A DNA stretch of 36,004 bases from Bacillus sp. HF117_J1_D (GCA_009928435.1 JAABNQ010000035.1:1-36004), one strand, 5' to 3'. Positions 7,489-16,759 are shown, numbered from the stretch's first letter. Made by a program: numbers and translations. The notes: generated from the sequence alone by a model not told the origin.

Positions 7489-9078
7489 TTATTTCACAGC
7501 CGGCCCACCCAGTTCAGCGATGGATTTGTCGACATGGTCAAATTTCTTGAAGTTGTCTTTGAATTTCCCTGCAAGTTCTTTTGCTTTTGCTCTATAGGCA
7601 TCTTCGTCGTCCCATGTTTTGATCGGCTGCAATACTTCGTCAGGTACCCCTGGTACGTGCAGAGGAATGGAAAGGCCGAATACTTCATCTTTCGTTGTTT
7701 CCACGTTATCAAGCTCGCCGTTTAAAGCAGCCTGAACCATGGCACGAGTGTAAGCAAGATTCATTCTCTTGCCAACGCCGTATGAGCCGCCGGTCCAGCC
7801 AGTGTTGACGAGGAAAACTTGAACGCCGTGCTCATCGATTTTCTTGCCGAGCATTTCAGCATAGCGTGCTGCAGGAAGAGGCAGGAACGGTGCACCGAAG
7901 CATGTAGAGAATGTTGCTTCAGGTGAAGTGACTCCACGCTCTGTTCCGGCAAGTTTGGATGTGAAACCGCTGAGGAAGTGGTACATTGCCTGTTCTTTTG
8001 TCAGCTTGCTGATTGGAGGCAATACTCCGAATGCGTCAGCTGTCAAGAATACGATGACAGATGGATGTCCCGCAATGCTTGGTTCCACGATATTGTCGAT
8101 GGCTTGGATTGGGTATGCAGCCCTTGTATTTTCAGTCAGTGATGTGTCATCATAAAGAGGCTCGCGTGATTCCGGATCGACAATGACATTTTCCAAAACA
8201 GAGCCGAATGTGATGGCATTATAGATTTGCGGTTCTTTTTCGTAAGATAATCCTGCTGTTTTTGCATAGCATCCGCCTTCGACGTTAAACACGCCGTTTG
8301 GAGACCAGCCGTGCTCGTCATCGCCGATCAAGCGGCGGTTCGGATCAGCTGAAAGGGTTGTTTTACCTGTTCCGGACAGTCCGAAGAAGAGGGCGACATC
8401 GCCTTCAGCGCCAACGTTCGCGGAGCAGTGCATGGATAAAATATCCGCCTCCGGAAGTTCATAGTTCATAACGGAGAAAATGGATTTTTTCATTTCACCT
8501 GCATATTCTGTACCGCCGATTAGCACGATGCGGCGTTCGAATGAGACAATGATGAATGTTTCGGATTTTGTACCGTCAACTTTTGGATCTGCTTTGAAGC
8601 CAGGTGCAGAAATAACAGTGAATTTCGCATCATGTTTAGTTAGTTCCTCGCCAGTTGGGCGGATAAACAGTTGGTGGGCAAACAAGTTATGCCATGCATA
8701 TTCGTTAATTACCTGAATAGGCAGGCGATATTTTTCATCGGCACCTGCAAATCCTTTAAATACAAAAATTTCTTCTTTTTCCTGTAGGTAAGAAACAACT
8801 TTTGAATACAATTTTTCAAATGATTCAGATGAAATCGGCTGGTTCACAGAACCCCAATCGATCTTGTCTGTGACAGACGGTTCATCAACAATGAATTTGT
8901 CTTTAGGAGAGCGGCCTGTATATTTCCCAGTTTCGGCACGAACAGCACCAGAAGTTGTCAGAACTCCTTCTTCACGGCTTAGGACCTTCTCAACAAGTTG
9001 TGGTACTGATAATTGCGTATGGACATTCTGTCCATTCAATAATTGCACTAATTCGCTTTTGATGCCTACTGAACTCAT
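7489..9078 (-). CDS. pckA: Phosphoenolpyruvate carboxykinase (ATP)
   Basis: A 529-residue gluconeogenic enzyme converting oxaloacetate and ATP to phosphoenolpyruvate, CO2 and ADP in the cytosol. The family's phosphate-binding loop [11 protein letters not shown] begins at residue 233. RSPKDKF (substrate site), NWFAHQLF-like [15 protein letters not shown] and the metal-binding GDDEHGW are present. The length matches bacterial ATP-dependent PEPCK (about 527). The start ATG at 9078 follows AAAGGAAGG. It is transcribed alone, away from metK, with its own terminator. A promoter with TATACT at 9132-9137 overlaps a perfect match to the CcpN box, so repression by CcpN during glycolytic growth is expected, as in B. 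subtilis. High confidence. Confidence 0.97.
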   Translation of the reverse strand: MSSVGIKSELVQLLNGQNVHTQLSVPQLVEKVLSREEGVLTTSGAVRAETGKYTGRSPKDKFIVDEPSVTDKIDWGSVNQPISSESFEKLYSKVVSYLQEKEEIFVFKGFAGADEKYRLPIQVINEYAWHNLFAHQLFIRPTGEELTKHDAKFTVISAPGFKADPKVDGTKSETFIIVSFERRIVLIGGTEYAGEMKKSIFSVMNYELPEADILSMHCSANVGAEGDVALFFGLSGTGKTTLSADPNRRLIGDDEHGWSPNGVFNVEGGCYAKTAGLSYEKEPQIYNAITFGSVLENVIVDPESREPLYDDTSLTENTRAAYPIQAIDNIVEPSIAGHPSVIVFLTADAFGVLPPISKLTKEQAMYHFLSGFTSKLAGTERGVTSPEATFSTCFGAPFLPLPAARYAEMLGKKIDEHGVQVFLVNTGWTGGSYGVGKRMNLAYTRAMVQAALNGELDNVETTKDEVFGLSIPLHVPGVPDEVLQPIKTWDDEDAYRAKAKELAGKFKDNFKKFDHVDKSIAELGGPAVK

Positions 9079-9131
9079 ATGTTTACCCTTCCTTTGTTAT
9101 ATATTTGAGCTATAAAGTTTACTTGAGAAAT

Positions 9132-9163
9132 AGTATAACACATTTAATTCATTAGTCTATACT
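9132..9163 (-). promoter_or_regulatory. pckA: pckA promoter with overlapping CcpN-type operator
   Basis: On the minus strand TAGACT (9159-9154), a 16-bp spacer and TATACT (9137-9132) form a promoter about 55 bp before the start codon. TGTGTTATACT at 9142-9132 matches the CcpN consensus TRTGHYATAYW at all 11 positions and covers the -10 box. A second, imperfect match (TAGTCTATACT, plus strand 9153-9163, 9 of 11) overlaps the -35. The consensus is recalled from work on B. subtilis gapB and pckA. Confidence 0.65.
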
Positions 9164-9317
9164 AATTTTGGATTATTTCTTGAACAGGATTTGACGAAAT
9201 GAAATTTGTTTAGAAGATGAGCAATTAAACTGGTAAAAGTGAAGTCAAGATGACTTTTTTACTTCATTATAATATAAAGAAAAACATAGAGAGCTTCATT
9301 CATCTTACTTTTCCCGG

Positions 9318-9347
9318 TTGACATTGATTTATAATTTGAGTTATGAT
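9318..9347 (+). promoter_or_regulatory. metK: metK promoter
   Basis: TTGACA at 9318-9323, an 18-bp spacer, and TATGAT at 9342-9347. This SigA-type promoter ends just upstream of the SAM riboswitch, so the aptamer is transcribed from its first bases. Confidence 0.8.
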
Positions 9348-9363
9348 TTTGAGTTGAACGGAT

Positions 9364-9497
9364 ACTCTTATCCTGAGATGGTGGAGGAAACAGGTCCTTT
9401 GAAGCCCGGCAACCTGCTGTTTGCATAAAAGCTACAAGCTTTACAGACAGAAAGGTGCTTACCTGTAGCAAGGCTATTAGCCTTGGGCGATAAGAGT
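9364..9497 (+). promoter_or_regulatory. metK: SAM-I riboswitch (S-box) controlling metK
   Basis: P1 is ACTCTTATC (9364-9372) paired with GATAAGAGT (9489-9497). The conserved S-box core is present: AGATGGTGGAGG, then GAAGCCCGGCAACC at 9401-9414, and AGAAAGGTGCT before P4. GAAAGG at 9498-9503 can pair with CCTTTC at 9524-9529 as an antiterminator, so SAM binding should favour the terminator that follows. This is negative feedback on SAM synthesis. About 137 bases from leader start to the end of P1; P3 is somewhat long. Confidence 0.95.
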
Positions 9498-9520
9498 GAA
9501 AGGCTCGGAACACATCGACT

Positions 9521-9562
9521 AAACCTTTCCTCAACTTCATGTCAAGGAAAGGTTTTTTATTT
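9521..9562 (+). terminator. metK: SAM-dependent attenuator of metK
   Basis: AAACCTTTCCT (9521-9531) pairs perfectly with AGGAAAGGTTT (9545-9555), followed by T-rich sequence. It is the expression platform of the SAM-I riboswitch and lies about 95 bp before the metK start. Confidence 0.92.
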
Positions 9563-9655
9563 TAATCAGTCCGATTTCCAAGGTGTGCTTCTATAATAAA
9601 GGACAGAGTACCGTTGTTTGTATAAATATTTCATTTTATAAAAGGAGGAGCTTTG

Positions 9656-10855
9656 ATGTCCCATAATCGGCATTTGTTTACATCGGAGTCTGTTACGGAA
9701 GGACATCCCGACAAAATTTGTGATCAAATATCAGATGCGATATTGGATGCGATTCTTGCAGAAGATCCCAATGCACGTGTTGCTTGCGAAACTTCTGTGA
9801 CAACAGGTCTTGTGCTCGTTGCCGGAGAAATTACAACAACTACGTACGTGGATATTCCCAAAATTGTCCGTAACACAATTAAAGAGATCGGGTATACTCG
9901 TGCGAAATACGGATTTGATGCTGAAACGTGTGCGGTTCTCACATCCATTGATGAGCAGTCACCTGATATTGCAGCAGGGGTAGATACAGCATTAGAAGCT
10001 AGAGAGGGCAATATGAGCGAAGAGGAACTTGAAGCGATTGGCGCAGGGGATCAGGGACTTATGTTTGGTTTTGCGTGCAATGAGACAGAAGAACTCATGC
10101 CGCTTCCAATCTCGCTTTCTCACAAGCTGTCCAGAAGGCTGGCGCAAGTTCGCAAGGATTCTATTCTTCCTTATTTGAGACCAGATGGTAAAACTCAGGT
10201 GACGGTGGAATACGACGAAAATAATCAGCCTGTTAGAATCGATACCATTGTTTTGTCCACTCAGCATCATCCTGAAATCGAACTTGAGCAGATCAAAGCA
10301 GATATGAGAGAACATGTGATCAAACCTGTAGTTCCTGCTGAATTGCTGGATGATGAAACGAACTATTTCATTAATCCAACAGGACGCTTTGTGATTGGAG
10401 GTCCTCAAAGTGATGCAGGATTGACAGGCAGAAAAATCATTGTTGACACTTATGGCGGATATGCACGCCATGGCGGAGGAGCTTTCTCTGGAAAGGACGC
10501 TACTAAAGTTGACCGTTCAGCAGCTTATGCTGCTAGGTATGTTGCCAAAAACATTGTAGCAGCAGGACTTGCCAATAAATGTGAAGTGCAGCTGGCTTAT
10601 GCAATTGGTGTGGCTCAGCCAGTATCCATCTCTGTCGACACATTTGGAACCGGAAAAATTTCGGAAGAAAAGCTGGTGAAGGCCATCAGGGAAAATTTCG
10701 ATCTTCGTCCGGCAGGTATCATCCTCATGCTTAATCTGCGTAGACCAATTTATCGTCAGACAGCGGCATACGGACATTTTGGGCGGACAGATATCGACTT
10801 GCCTTGGGAAAGAACAGACAAAGCGGAGGCGCTTATTCGTTCTACTTCACTTTAA
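9656..10855 (+). CDS. metK: S-adenosylmethionine synthetase
   Basis: A 399-residue cytosolic enzyme making SAM from methionine and ATP, releasing phosphate and pyrophosphate. Diagnostic motifs: SVTEGHPDK near residue 12, [12 protein letters not shown] from residue 129, and the glycine-rich GGGAFSGKD from residue 273. The start at 9656 (ATG) is preferred over the overlapping TTG at 9653 because AAAGGAGGAG lies at the proper distance. Length and sequence are typical of firmicutes. Expression is set by the upstream SAM-I riboswitch, and a strong terminator follows. It lies between pckA (divergent) and asnB (same strand, separate promoter presumed). High confidence. Confidence 0.98.
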   Translation: MSHNRHLFTSESVTEGHPDKICDQISDAILDAILAEDPNARVACETSVTTGLVLVAGEITTTTYVDIPKIVRNTIKEIGYTRAKYGFDAETCAVLTSIDEQSPDIAAGVDTALEAREGNMSEEELEAIGAGDQGLMFGFACNETEELMPLPISLSHKLSRRLAQVRKDSILPYLRPDGKTQVTVEYDENNQPVRIDTIVLSTQHHPEIELEQIKADMREHVIKPVVPAELLDDETNYFINPTGRFVIGGPQSDAGLTGRKIIVDTYGGYARHGGGAFSGKDATKVDRSAAYAARYVAKNIVAAGLANKCEVQLAYAIGVAQPVSISVDTFGTGKISEEKLVKAIRENFDLRPAGIILMLNLRRPIYRQTAAYGHFGRTDIDLPWERTDKAEALIRSTSL

Positions 10856-10871
10856 TTTTATGATGAAATAT

Positions 10872-10910
10872 AAAAGGGCGGGGGTGCGGATAGCATCACC
10901 GCCCTTTTAA
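10872..10910 (+). terminator. Terminator of metK
   Basis: AAAAGGGCGG (10872-10881) pairs with CCGCCCTTTT (10899-10908). The loop-side GGTG/CACC can extend the stem. It separates metK from asnB. Confidence 0.85.
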
Positions 10911-11038
10911 AGGATTGTACTTTTATGTAGAAACTTAAGTAATAAACCTGCCAAACGATGTGAAATAATGATAATATAAAAAAGGTGTGCAGAATTCACT
11001 AAGAGCATTTGAATTTTATTAGAGTAGGTGACACTTAC

Positions 11039-12931
11039 ATGTGCGGTTTTATCGGGTGTATGCATAATCATGCAAGGGAAGAAGCAACGACTGATCAAAA
11101 GTTTAAGCAAATGAACAATATAATTACTCACCGCGGGCCTGATGATGAAGGATATTTTCAGGATGAGTTTATTCAATTTGGCTTCCGTAGGCTAAGCATC
11201 ATTGATATTGAAAGTGGAAGTCAGCCGCTTTCTTATGAGAATGAGCATTATTGGATTATTTTTAATGGAGAAGTATACAATTTTGTCGAACTTCGTGAAG
11301 AATTGACAGAAAAAGGCTTCACATTTGAAACTGATTCCGATACGGAAGTGATTATTGCTTTGTTCAGCGATTTAAAAGAAAAAGCAGTTGAGAAACTTCG
11401 AGGAATGTTTGCCTTTTTGATATGGGATAAAGAAAAGCAGGAACTATTTGGAGCAAGAGATCCGTTTGGAATTAAGCCTTTCTTTTATATAGAGGAAGGA
11501 GACCGTTCATACTTTGCGTCAGAGAAGAAAAGTATTTTGCTTGCTATGGATCAAAAAGAGCTGAATACTGAGGCCCTTCAGCAATATATGACATATCAAT
11601 TCGTTCCAGAGCCGGAAACGATGACGCGTCACATTAAGAAGCTTGAACCCGGACATTATTTTACAAAAAAACCAGGCGAATCAATGAACATTAAACGATA
11701 CTGGAGAGCAAACTTTAGGCCAGTCCAGCATAAGTCTGAAGAAGATTTCATTAAGGAAATCAGGGACGTTTTATTCGACTCAGTCAATATCCATATGCGC
11801 AGTGATGTACCGGTTGGTTCATTTCTTTCTGGAGGAATTGATTCTTCTATCATCGTTTCAATCGCAAAGCAGTTCCATCCGAATATTAAAACCTTCTCAG
11901 TTGGATTTGAACGGGATGGATTCAGTGAAATTGATGTGGCAAAAGAGACAGCTGACAGACTTGGAGTTGAAAATATCAGCTACGTGATCAGCCCTGAAGA
12001 ATATATGAAAGAGTTGCCTAAAATTATGTGGCATGCGGATGATCCGTTAGCTGATCCTGCTTGTGTACCGCTTTATTTTGTTGCAAGGGAAGCAAGAAAA
12101 CATGTAACGGTTGTTCTTTCAGGTGAAGGGGCAGATGAACTGTTTGGCGGATACAATATTTACAGGGAGCCTCAGTCTCTCGAAATGTTCGATAAGATTC
12201 CGGAAGTGGGAAAATCCCTTTTAAGGGCGCTTGCTAAAACTCTGCCTGAAGGTGTTAAAGGCAAGAGCTTTATTGAACGTGGTGTAACACCGATGGAAGA
12301 GCGTTATATTGGGAACGCAAAAATGTTTTTAGAGGATGAGAAAAAAGAACTGTTAAATCATTATCATCCAGATATCAACTATCTTGATATTACAAAGCCG
12401 CTTTATGCAGAATCGGCAGGGTACGCTCCTGTCGAGCGCATGCAGTTTATCGATATCCATACTTGGATGAGAGGCGATATTTTACTGAAAGCGGATCGGA
12501 TGACGATGGCCCACTCACTTGAACTCAGGGTGCCATTCCTCGATACGAAGGTATTTGATCTGGCTTCCACGATTCCGACAAGCCTCAAGACAGCAAATGG
12601 AACGACAAAATATGTTTTGAGAAAAGCAGCTGAAGGAATTGTTCCGGATCATGTATTAAACCGTAAAAAGCTAGGCTTTCCGGTGCCAATCCGCCATTGG
12701 CTGAAGGATGAAATGCATGATTGGGCCAAAGATGTCATAAAAAACAGCCAAACAGATCATTTGATCAATAAGCAGTATGTGTTGAAGCTGTTGGAAGATC
12801 ATTGCCAGGGGAAAATGGATTATAGCCGTAAAATTTGGACGGTGCTTGTATTTATGGTTTGGCATGCAGTCTTTGTTGAAGAACGTTATAGTTTTGATAA
12901 AGAAATGGCAGCCGCTCACTCAACCTTATAG
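11039..12931 (+). CDS. asnB: Asparagine synthetase (glutamine-hydrolysing)
   Basis: A 630-residue class II glutamine amidotransferase that makes asparagine from aspartate, glutamine and ATP. Cys2 is the N-terminal nucleophile (MCGFIGC), which fixes the start at 11039 even though the frame is open from 11009. An AGGTG site lies upstream. The glutaminase domain covers about residues 1-210, with HRGPDDEG and FNGEVYNF. The synthetase domain has the ATP PP-loop SGGIDSS at 264-270 and SGEGADELFGGY. Length fits B. subtilis AsnB (632). The last 16 bases overlap the end of the convergent peptidase gene, and its terminator lies inside that gene. High confidence. Confidence 0.97.
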   Translation: MCGFIGCMHNHAREEATTDQKFKQMNNIITHRGPDDEGYFQDEFIQFGFRRLSIIDIESGSQPLSYENEHYWIIFNGEVYNFVELREELTEKGFTFETDSDTEVIIALFSDLKEKAVEKLRGMFAFLIWDKEKQELFGARDPFGIKPFFYIEEGDRSYFASEKKSILLAMDQKELNTEALQQYMTYQFVPEPETMTRHIKKLEPGHYFTKKPGESMNIKRYWRANFRPVQHKSEEDFIKEIRDVLFDSVNIHMRSDVPVGSFLSGGIDSSIIVSIAKQFHPNIKTFSVGFERDGFSEIDVAKETADRLGVENISYVISPEEYMKELPKIMWHADDPLADPACVPLYFVAREARKHVTVVLSGEGADELFGGYNIYREPQSLEMFDKIPEVGKSLLRALAKTLPEGVKGKSFIERGVTPMEERYIGNAKMFLEDEKKELLNHYHPDINYLDITKPLYAESAGYAPVERMQFIDIHTWMRGDILLKADRMTMAHSLELRVPFLDTKVFDLASTIPTSLKTANGTTKYVLRKAAEGIVPDHVLNRKKLGFPVPIRHWLKDEMHDWAKDVIKNSQTDHLINKQYVLKLLEDHCQGKMDYSRKIWTVLVFMVWHAVFVEERYSFDKEMAAAHSTL

Positions 12932-13740
12932 GTGAGAGCTTGGCTGCCCATTTGCACCCATGATTTCTCGAAATCTCGAATGGGTGCTTTTTTATTTTTC
13001 TTTCCAGTAAGGGGATCATTGAAATATATATTTTTTTGGTCGTATCCTGTGATCAGAACAGAATGTTCTTTCTTTGTGATTTTTACAGGTCCGGAATCTG
13101 TCTCCCATGTTTCAAAGTAAGAATCTGGAAGTTCACGATATTCGGCATTGATGATGACCCAAACAGGTCTGCCGTCAGAAAGCGGGATTTTTAATTCCTC
13201 GAAAGCTTCTCCTGTCAAATTCACTATTCTTCTAGGCAGATACTTTTCTCCTAGCTCCATGATGGGTTCGTGGTAAACCCCAAGCCCGGGTTTACCGAAG
13301 TCATACATATCTCCTACAAATCCTTTATGAGGATTTCCGAAATAGACTTTTCCGTTTTTGATTACATAAGGAGAGGGATCCCTTTTTATTTCTTTAGCAA
13401 GTGCCATTTTATCTGTACTTGTTCCTGCACTTTCAAGTAGCATGGCAAGCGAAGTGACTTCGCAACCGCGAGGAAGCTCCGGCAATTGCTCAATAACAGG
13501 GAAGTCCAATAAAACCTTGTCTTTTATTTTAATTAACTGAATATCATCGCTTTGCTGCATTTCCTGGGATGCCGTGGCTTTTTGCTGCTCAGAATCATCC
13601 ATTATGTTAAAAAGGACAATAGTGAATGTGCACGCTGCTATAAAAAAGGAAAAAACTGCCTTATGTGAGCTGTGATTTCTCAAAAGAAGAATGAGCACAA
13701 AACCGATAATAGGAACTAAGAAAATAGGCCATGCATTCAT
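12916..13740 (-). CDS. Membrane-anchored C39-like cysteine peptidase (YvpB-like)
   Basis: A 274-residue protein with two N-terminal hydrophobic segments (about residues 3-20 and 29-46), then an extracytoplasmic linker and a Peptidase_C39_2-type papain-like domain. The catalytic Cys93 is in LPRGCEVTSLAMLL, His226 in KKEHSVLITGYD, and Asp242 in FNDPLTG, the full triad order of the family. Related proteins are of unknown substrate, and processing of peptides or cell-surface proteins is only a guess. The start has a good AAGGAGATC site. It is convergent with asnB and shares 16 coding bases with it. The asnB terminator hairpin is read as part of its last codons. Family call confident, role unknown. 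Confidence 0.85.
   Translation of the reverse strand: MNAWPIFLVPIIGFVLILLLRNHSSHKAVFSFFIAACTFTIVLFNIMDDSEQQKATASQEMQQSDDIQLIKIKDKVLLDFPVIEQLPELPRGCEVTSLAMLLESAGTSTDKMALAKEIKRDPSPYVIKNGKVYFGNPHKGFVGDMYDFGKPGLGVYHEPIMELGEKYLPRRIVNLTGEAFEELKIPLSDGRPVWVIINAEYRELPDSYFETWETDSGPVKITKKEHSVLITGYDQKNIYFNDPLTGKKNKKAPIRDFEKSWVQMGSQALTYKVE
12954..12999 (+). terminator. asnB terminator inside the convergent peptidase gene
   Basis: GCACCCAT (12954-12961) pairs with ATGGGTGC (12980-12987), followed by six T. It sits within the 3' coding part of the minus-strand C39 gene. A second hairpin, GGCAGCC/GGCTGCC with CTCAC/GTGAG, spans the asnB stop codon (about 12907-12949) and may end the minus-strand transcript. 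Confidence 0.8.
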
Positions 13741-13969
13741 ATTGGATCTCCTTTTTTAAAGAGTGAAAAAGTGTAAATTGTGGTGACATATTTTCAATAT
13801 CTATCCCTACGTATGGGAGGCATTTAGAATTTGCCATTTAAGGCACTGACACTACATAGTTGAATGGATGAGGAACGAACTCCTCACTCATTTAAAAAAA
13901 CTCCGTTATGAATTACATCGACATAATTGTACAAAGTTCCACTGTATCATGTGAAAAGTATTTGAACTT

Positions 13970-14491
13970 TTATTTATTTTTTTGCATAGCTTGATAATAG
14001 TGGCTTTTTTCAACATACTCTCTCGAGATGCGGATCATGTCTGCACGGTCTTTTTCGTTCACTTCCCGGATTACTTTGGCAGGGCGTCCGAAAGCGACGG
14101 TATTTGGTGGGATAACCTTTCCTTGCGGCACAAGACTTCCCGCTCCAATGAACGCTCCTTCTCCGATTTCCGCATTGTCCAAAATGATGGACCCCATGCC
14201 AATCAAAGCATTTTTCCGTATGACACAGCTATGTAAAATCACCTGATGTCCAATCGTGACCTCATCTTCAATAATGAGTGGGTTTCCCGGACTTTGATGG
14301 AGGACAGAATTATCTTGGATATTAACTTTTTCTCCTATGATGGTTGGGGCCACATCTCCTCTGATTGAGCAGTTGAACCAAATGCTTGAATTTTCGCCAA
14401 TGATGACATCTCCTGTGATGGTGGTATAATCGGCGATAAGTACTGACGAAGGGATTTGAGGAGACTTCCCCTTATATGGGTAAACAGCCAT
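13970..14491 (-). CDS. ytoA: Gamma-carbonic-anhydrase-like left-handed beta-helix protein
   Basis: A 173-residue hexapeptide-repeat protein of the gamma-carbonic anhydrase family (YtoA/PaaY/YrdA). Repeats such as GDVIIGENSSIWFN and GHQVILHSCVI build the beta-helix. Three histidines, His65, His82 and His87, sit at the positions that bind zinc in archaeal Cam, so metal binding is likely. Whether it hydrates CO2 or has another acyl-related activity is not established for the bacterial subgroup. The start at 14491 is chosen because AAAGGA precedes it; an upstream in-frame TTG (14509) lacks a site. Divergent from ytpA with 129 bp between. Family call confident. Confidence 0.9.
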   Translation of the reverse strand: MAVYPYKGKSPQIPSSVLIADYTTITGDVIIGENSSIWFNCSIRGDVAPTIIGEKVNIQDNSVLHQSPGNPLIIEDEVTIGHQVILHSCVIRKNALIGMGSIILDNAEIGEGAFIGAGSLVPQGKVIPPNTVAFGRPAKVIREVNEKDRADMIRISREYVEKSHYYQAMQKNK

Positions 14492-14620
14492 TAATGAACA
14501 TCCTTTCAATCCTTTTAAACACTATCATAACGAAAAACTGTCCAGTGCTCTATAGGAAAAGAGATTCTTGAGTGGAAAAGGGGTAGAATACTTTTAGATA
14601 CAATTGGAAGGAGTCTGGAA

Positions 14621-15424
14621 ATGCGGAAATGGGAAGCGGAAGGAAAAGCCAAGGGAGTGATGGTCATAGTTCACGGAGCTATGGAGCATCACGGACGGTA
14701 TAGCTGGCTGCGAAATATGTGGGTGCTGAATGGTTTTCATGTTGTAATGGGGGATCTTCCGGGCCAAGGGCTGACGACGAGAGCATATAGAGGTCATATT
14801 GATTCATTTGATGAGTACGTGGCTGAGGTGAAGAAATGGATGCTGGAAGCGGCAAAATACCGCCTGCCTATTTTTCTTCTTGGTCACAGCATGGGCGGAT
14901 TGACTGTGATCAGGCTGCTTCAAGAAGGGGAGCAAGAAGTGGCAGGAGCTATTCTTTCATCTCCATGTCTGGGCTTGGCTCATTATCCACCGATGTCATT
15001 GAACGCCCTGTCAGTTGGCTTGAATTGGATTGCTCCAGAGTTAAAAATGGACAGTCATGTAGATGTCGATCTTGCTACACGGAGTTTGGATGCAAAAGAT
15101 CGTGCGCTGAATGATAGTCTGTTTGTGACAAAGGTTTCGGTCCGTTGGTATAGGGAGTTATTAAAGGCGATGAAAGAAGCCTTCGCAAATATTTCGGATT
15201 TTCCCGATCTCCCTCTTTTGGTAATGCAGGGCGGAGATGATAAAATTGTGAATAAAGTCGATGTGCAAAATTGGTTTAATGAGCTGGGTATAACCGAAAA
15301 GCTTTATAAAGAATGGCCAAAGTGTTATCATGAAATATTCAACGAGCCTGAAAGGGAATTGATTTTTGACTATGCAAAAAGCTTCGCCGAGCTGCGGCTA
15401 CGGCTTCTACAATATCAAATTTAG
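14621..15424 (+). CDS. ytpA: Alpha/beta-hydrolase, (lyso)phospholipase YtpA
   Basis: A 267-residue serine hydrolase of the monoacylglycerol-lipase-like family. The nucleophile is Ser90 in GHSMGG, the acid Asp206/207 in QGGDDKIV, and the base His237 in YHEIFNEPE. GDLPGQG and the VRWYREL segment are typical of YtpA. In B. subtilis YtpA is credited with making the lysophospholipid antibiotic bacilysocin from phosphatidylglycerol. The role here is by homology. AAGGAG precedes the ATG. The next gene, ytpB, starts 20 bp after its stop, so the two form the conserved ytpAB operon, which belongs to the sigma-M regulon in B. subtilis. I could not find a clear sigma-M promoter here. Confidence 0.92.
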   Translation: MRKWEAEGKAKGVMVIVHGAMEHHGRYSWLRNMWVLNGFHVVMGDLPGQGLTTRAYRGHIDSFDEYVAEVKKWMLEAAKYRLPIFLLGHSMGGLTVIRLLQEGEQEVAGAILSSPCLGLAHYPPMSLNALSVGLNWIAPELKMDSHVDVDLATRSLDAKDRALNDSLFVTKVSVRWYRELLKAMKEAFANISDFPDLPLLVMQGGDDKIVNKVDVQNWFNELGITEKLYKEWPKCYHEIFNEPERELIFDYAKSFAELRLRLLQYQI

Positions 15425-15444
15425 TAAGCTAGGTGATATCATTT

Positions 15445-16545
15445 ATGCTGCCAACCCATCCAATTACCCTCATGAACAAAGTCTACCGAGAGATAATGCC
15501 GACAGTTCATATGGAGTTATCCTACTGGAAAGACCGGGCGGGCGCGATTCCAAACGAAGAGCTGAGACGGCAAGCTCTGGCAAGTATACAGTATAAAACT
15601 TTTCACTGCGAAGGCGGGTCAATTATGGCCCTTGCTGCTTTAGAACATAAGAAAGACGCGATCAAATTTATCGTGGCTTATCAAACAATCAGCGATTATT
15701 TGGATAATTTGTGCGACAGAAGCACTTCACTGGATCCAAAGGATTTTGCTGCTTTGCATGAGTCTATGGAAGATGCGTTGACGGTAGGCGCACCAGAGCG
15801 GGAATATTACCGTTTTCGTGAGGATCAAGATGATGGCGGCTATTTGGCTGACTTGATGAAAACATGTCAATCCGTCCTTAAAAGCGAGCCTCATTATAAG
15901 ATGATAAAGCCTTATCTGCTTGAGCTTTGTAAGTATTATTGTGATTTGCAAATCCATAAACATGTTTGCAAAGAAGAGAGGGAAGAACGTCTTAAAAAAT
16001 GGTTTGCTGAACATGAGCACCTCTTGCCAAAAATGAGTTGGCATGAATTCTCAGCTTGCTCTGGTTCAACACTTGGCATTTTTTGCCTCGTTTCTTATGC
16101 TTTGAGAGAGGAATTCGAAGAAGAACATGCAGAAATGATTCGGAAAGGATATTTTCCGTATATTCAAGGGCTCCATATTTTACTTGATTATTTTATTGAT
16201 CAGGATGAGGACAGGAAAGGTGGAGACTTGAACTTCTGCTTTTATTACAAGAATGAAGAGGAGATGCTGGATCGTTTTATCCATTTCCTCGAGGAAGCTG
16301 ACAGACAAACCAAAAGCTTGCCTGACAGGAAGTTCCATAAGCTGATCAACCGAGGTTTACTAGGGGTTTATCTTTCTGACCGCAAAGTGAATGAACAGGC
16401 TGACGTCAAGGCACTTGCAAAAAAAATGATGAAGCGCGGTGGTCTGATTAGCCATTTTTTCTATTGGAATGGCAGAGCGTACAGAGCATTCCAAAAGAAG
16501 TTTTCGGGAACAAGAAAATATTCATCGACTACAGTAAAACTTTAG
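15445..16545 (+). CDS. ytpB: Tetraprenyl-beta-curcumene synthase
   Basis: A 366-residue class IB terpene synthase (DUF2600) that cyclises C35 heptaprenyl diphosphate to tetraprenyl-beta-curcumene, the precursor of sesquarterpenes (baciterpenols). The family block KTFHCEGGSIMALAAL is followed by YQTISDYLDNLCDRSTSLDP, where the Asp-rich YLDNLCD likely binds Mg-diphosphate, and RFREDQDDGGYLADL. The start at 15445 has AGGTGAT at 15432-15438, and an in-frame GTG at 15433 has no site. The hydrophilic all-helical composition fits a soluble or peripheral enzyme. It follows ytpA closely and ends at a hairpin terminator. The prenyl-diphosphate supplier (HepS/T type) is not in the window. Confidence 0.93.
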   Translation: MLPTHPITLMNKVYREIMPTVHMELSYWKDRAGAIPNEELRRQALASIQYKTFHCEGGSIMALAALEHKKDAIKFIVAYQTISDYLDNLCDRSTSLDPKDFAALHESMEDALTVGAPEREYYRFREDQDDGGYLADLMKTCQSVLKSEPHYKMIKPYLLELCKYYCDLQIHKHVCKEEREERLKKWFAEHEHLLPKMSWHEFSACSGSTLGIFCLVSYALREEFEEEHAEMIRKGYFPYIQGLHILLDYFIDQDEDRKGGDLNFCFYYKNEEEMLDRFIHFLEEADRQTKSLPDRKFHKLINRGLLGVYLSDRKVNEQADVKALAKKMMKRGGLISHFFYWNGRAYRAFQKKFSGTRKYSSTTVKL

Positions 16546-16551
16546 ATCATT

Positions 16552-16590
16552 CACAAAACGCTCTTTCCTAGAGAGGGGCGTTTTGTGTGT
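16552..16590 (+). terminator. Hairpin after ytpB
   Basis: CACAAAACGCTC (16552-16563) pairs with GGGGCGTTTTGTG (16575-16587). The T-run lies inside the right arm rather than after it, so termination may be moderate. Confidence 0.6.
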
Positions 16591-16705
16591 TGAAAAAGAC
16601 AATCTGGAGAAAATTGAGAGAAGCTGTCTTGCCAGGATGAGATTGGAAATGAGAATTGAAGTGATCGAGGATGACGGCGTGCTGCTGTATTATGGAGAAA
16701 TGTGA
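16583..16705 (+). other. Possible 40-codon ORF of unknown nature
   Basis: A TTG at 16583 is preceded by GAGAGGGG and opens a 40-codon frame ending at TGA 16703. The product is charged and protein-like (MCVEKDNLEKIERSCLARMR, ending EDDGVLLYYGEM), and the frame stays open upstream through the ytpB hairpin. It could be a small gene or a remnant. No family recognised, and the start overlaps a terminator hairpin, so support is weak. Confidence 0.25.
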
Positions 16706-16725
16706 ATAATAGGCGCTGTCCCCAC

Positions 16726-16753
16726 TTTACAAGGATAATGAAGCATGTATAAT
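16726..16753 (+). promoter_or_regulatory. Promoter of the putative antitoxin RNA
   Basis: TTTACA at 16726-16731, a 16-bp spacer and TATAAT at 16748-16753 form a good SigA-type promoter that has no protein gene behind it. It drives the structured RNA converging on the toxin gene. Confidence 0.65.
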
Positions 16754-16759
16754 AGAGGT

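Noticed and set aside
9992-10471. 159-codon minus-strand ORF opposite metK
   Set aside because: Antisense shadow of metK; no ribosome site, no family features.
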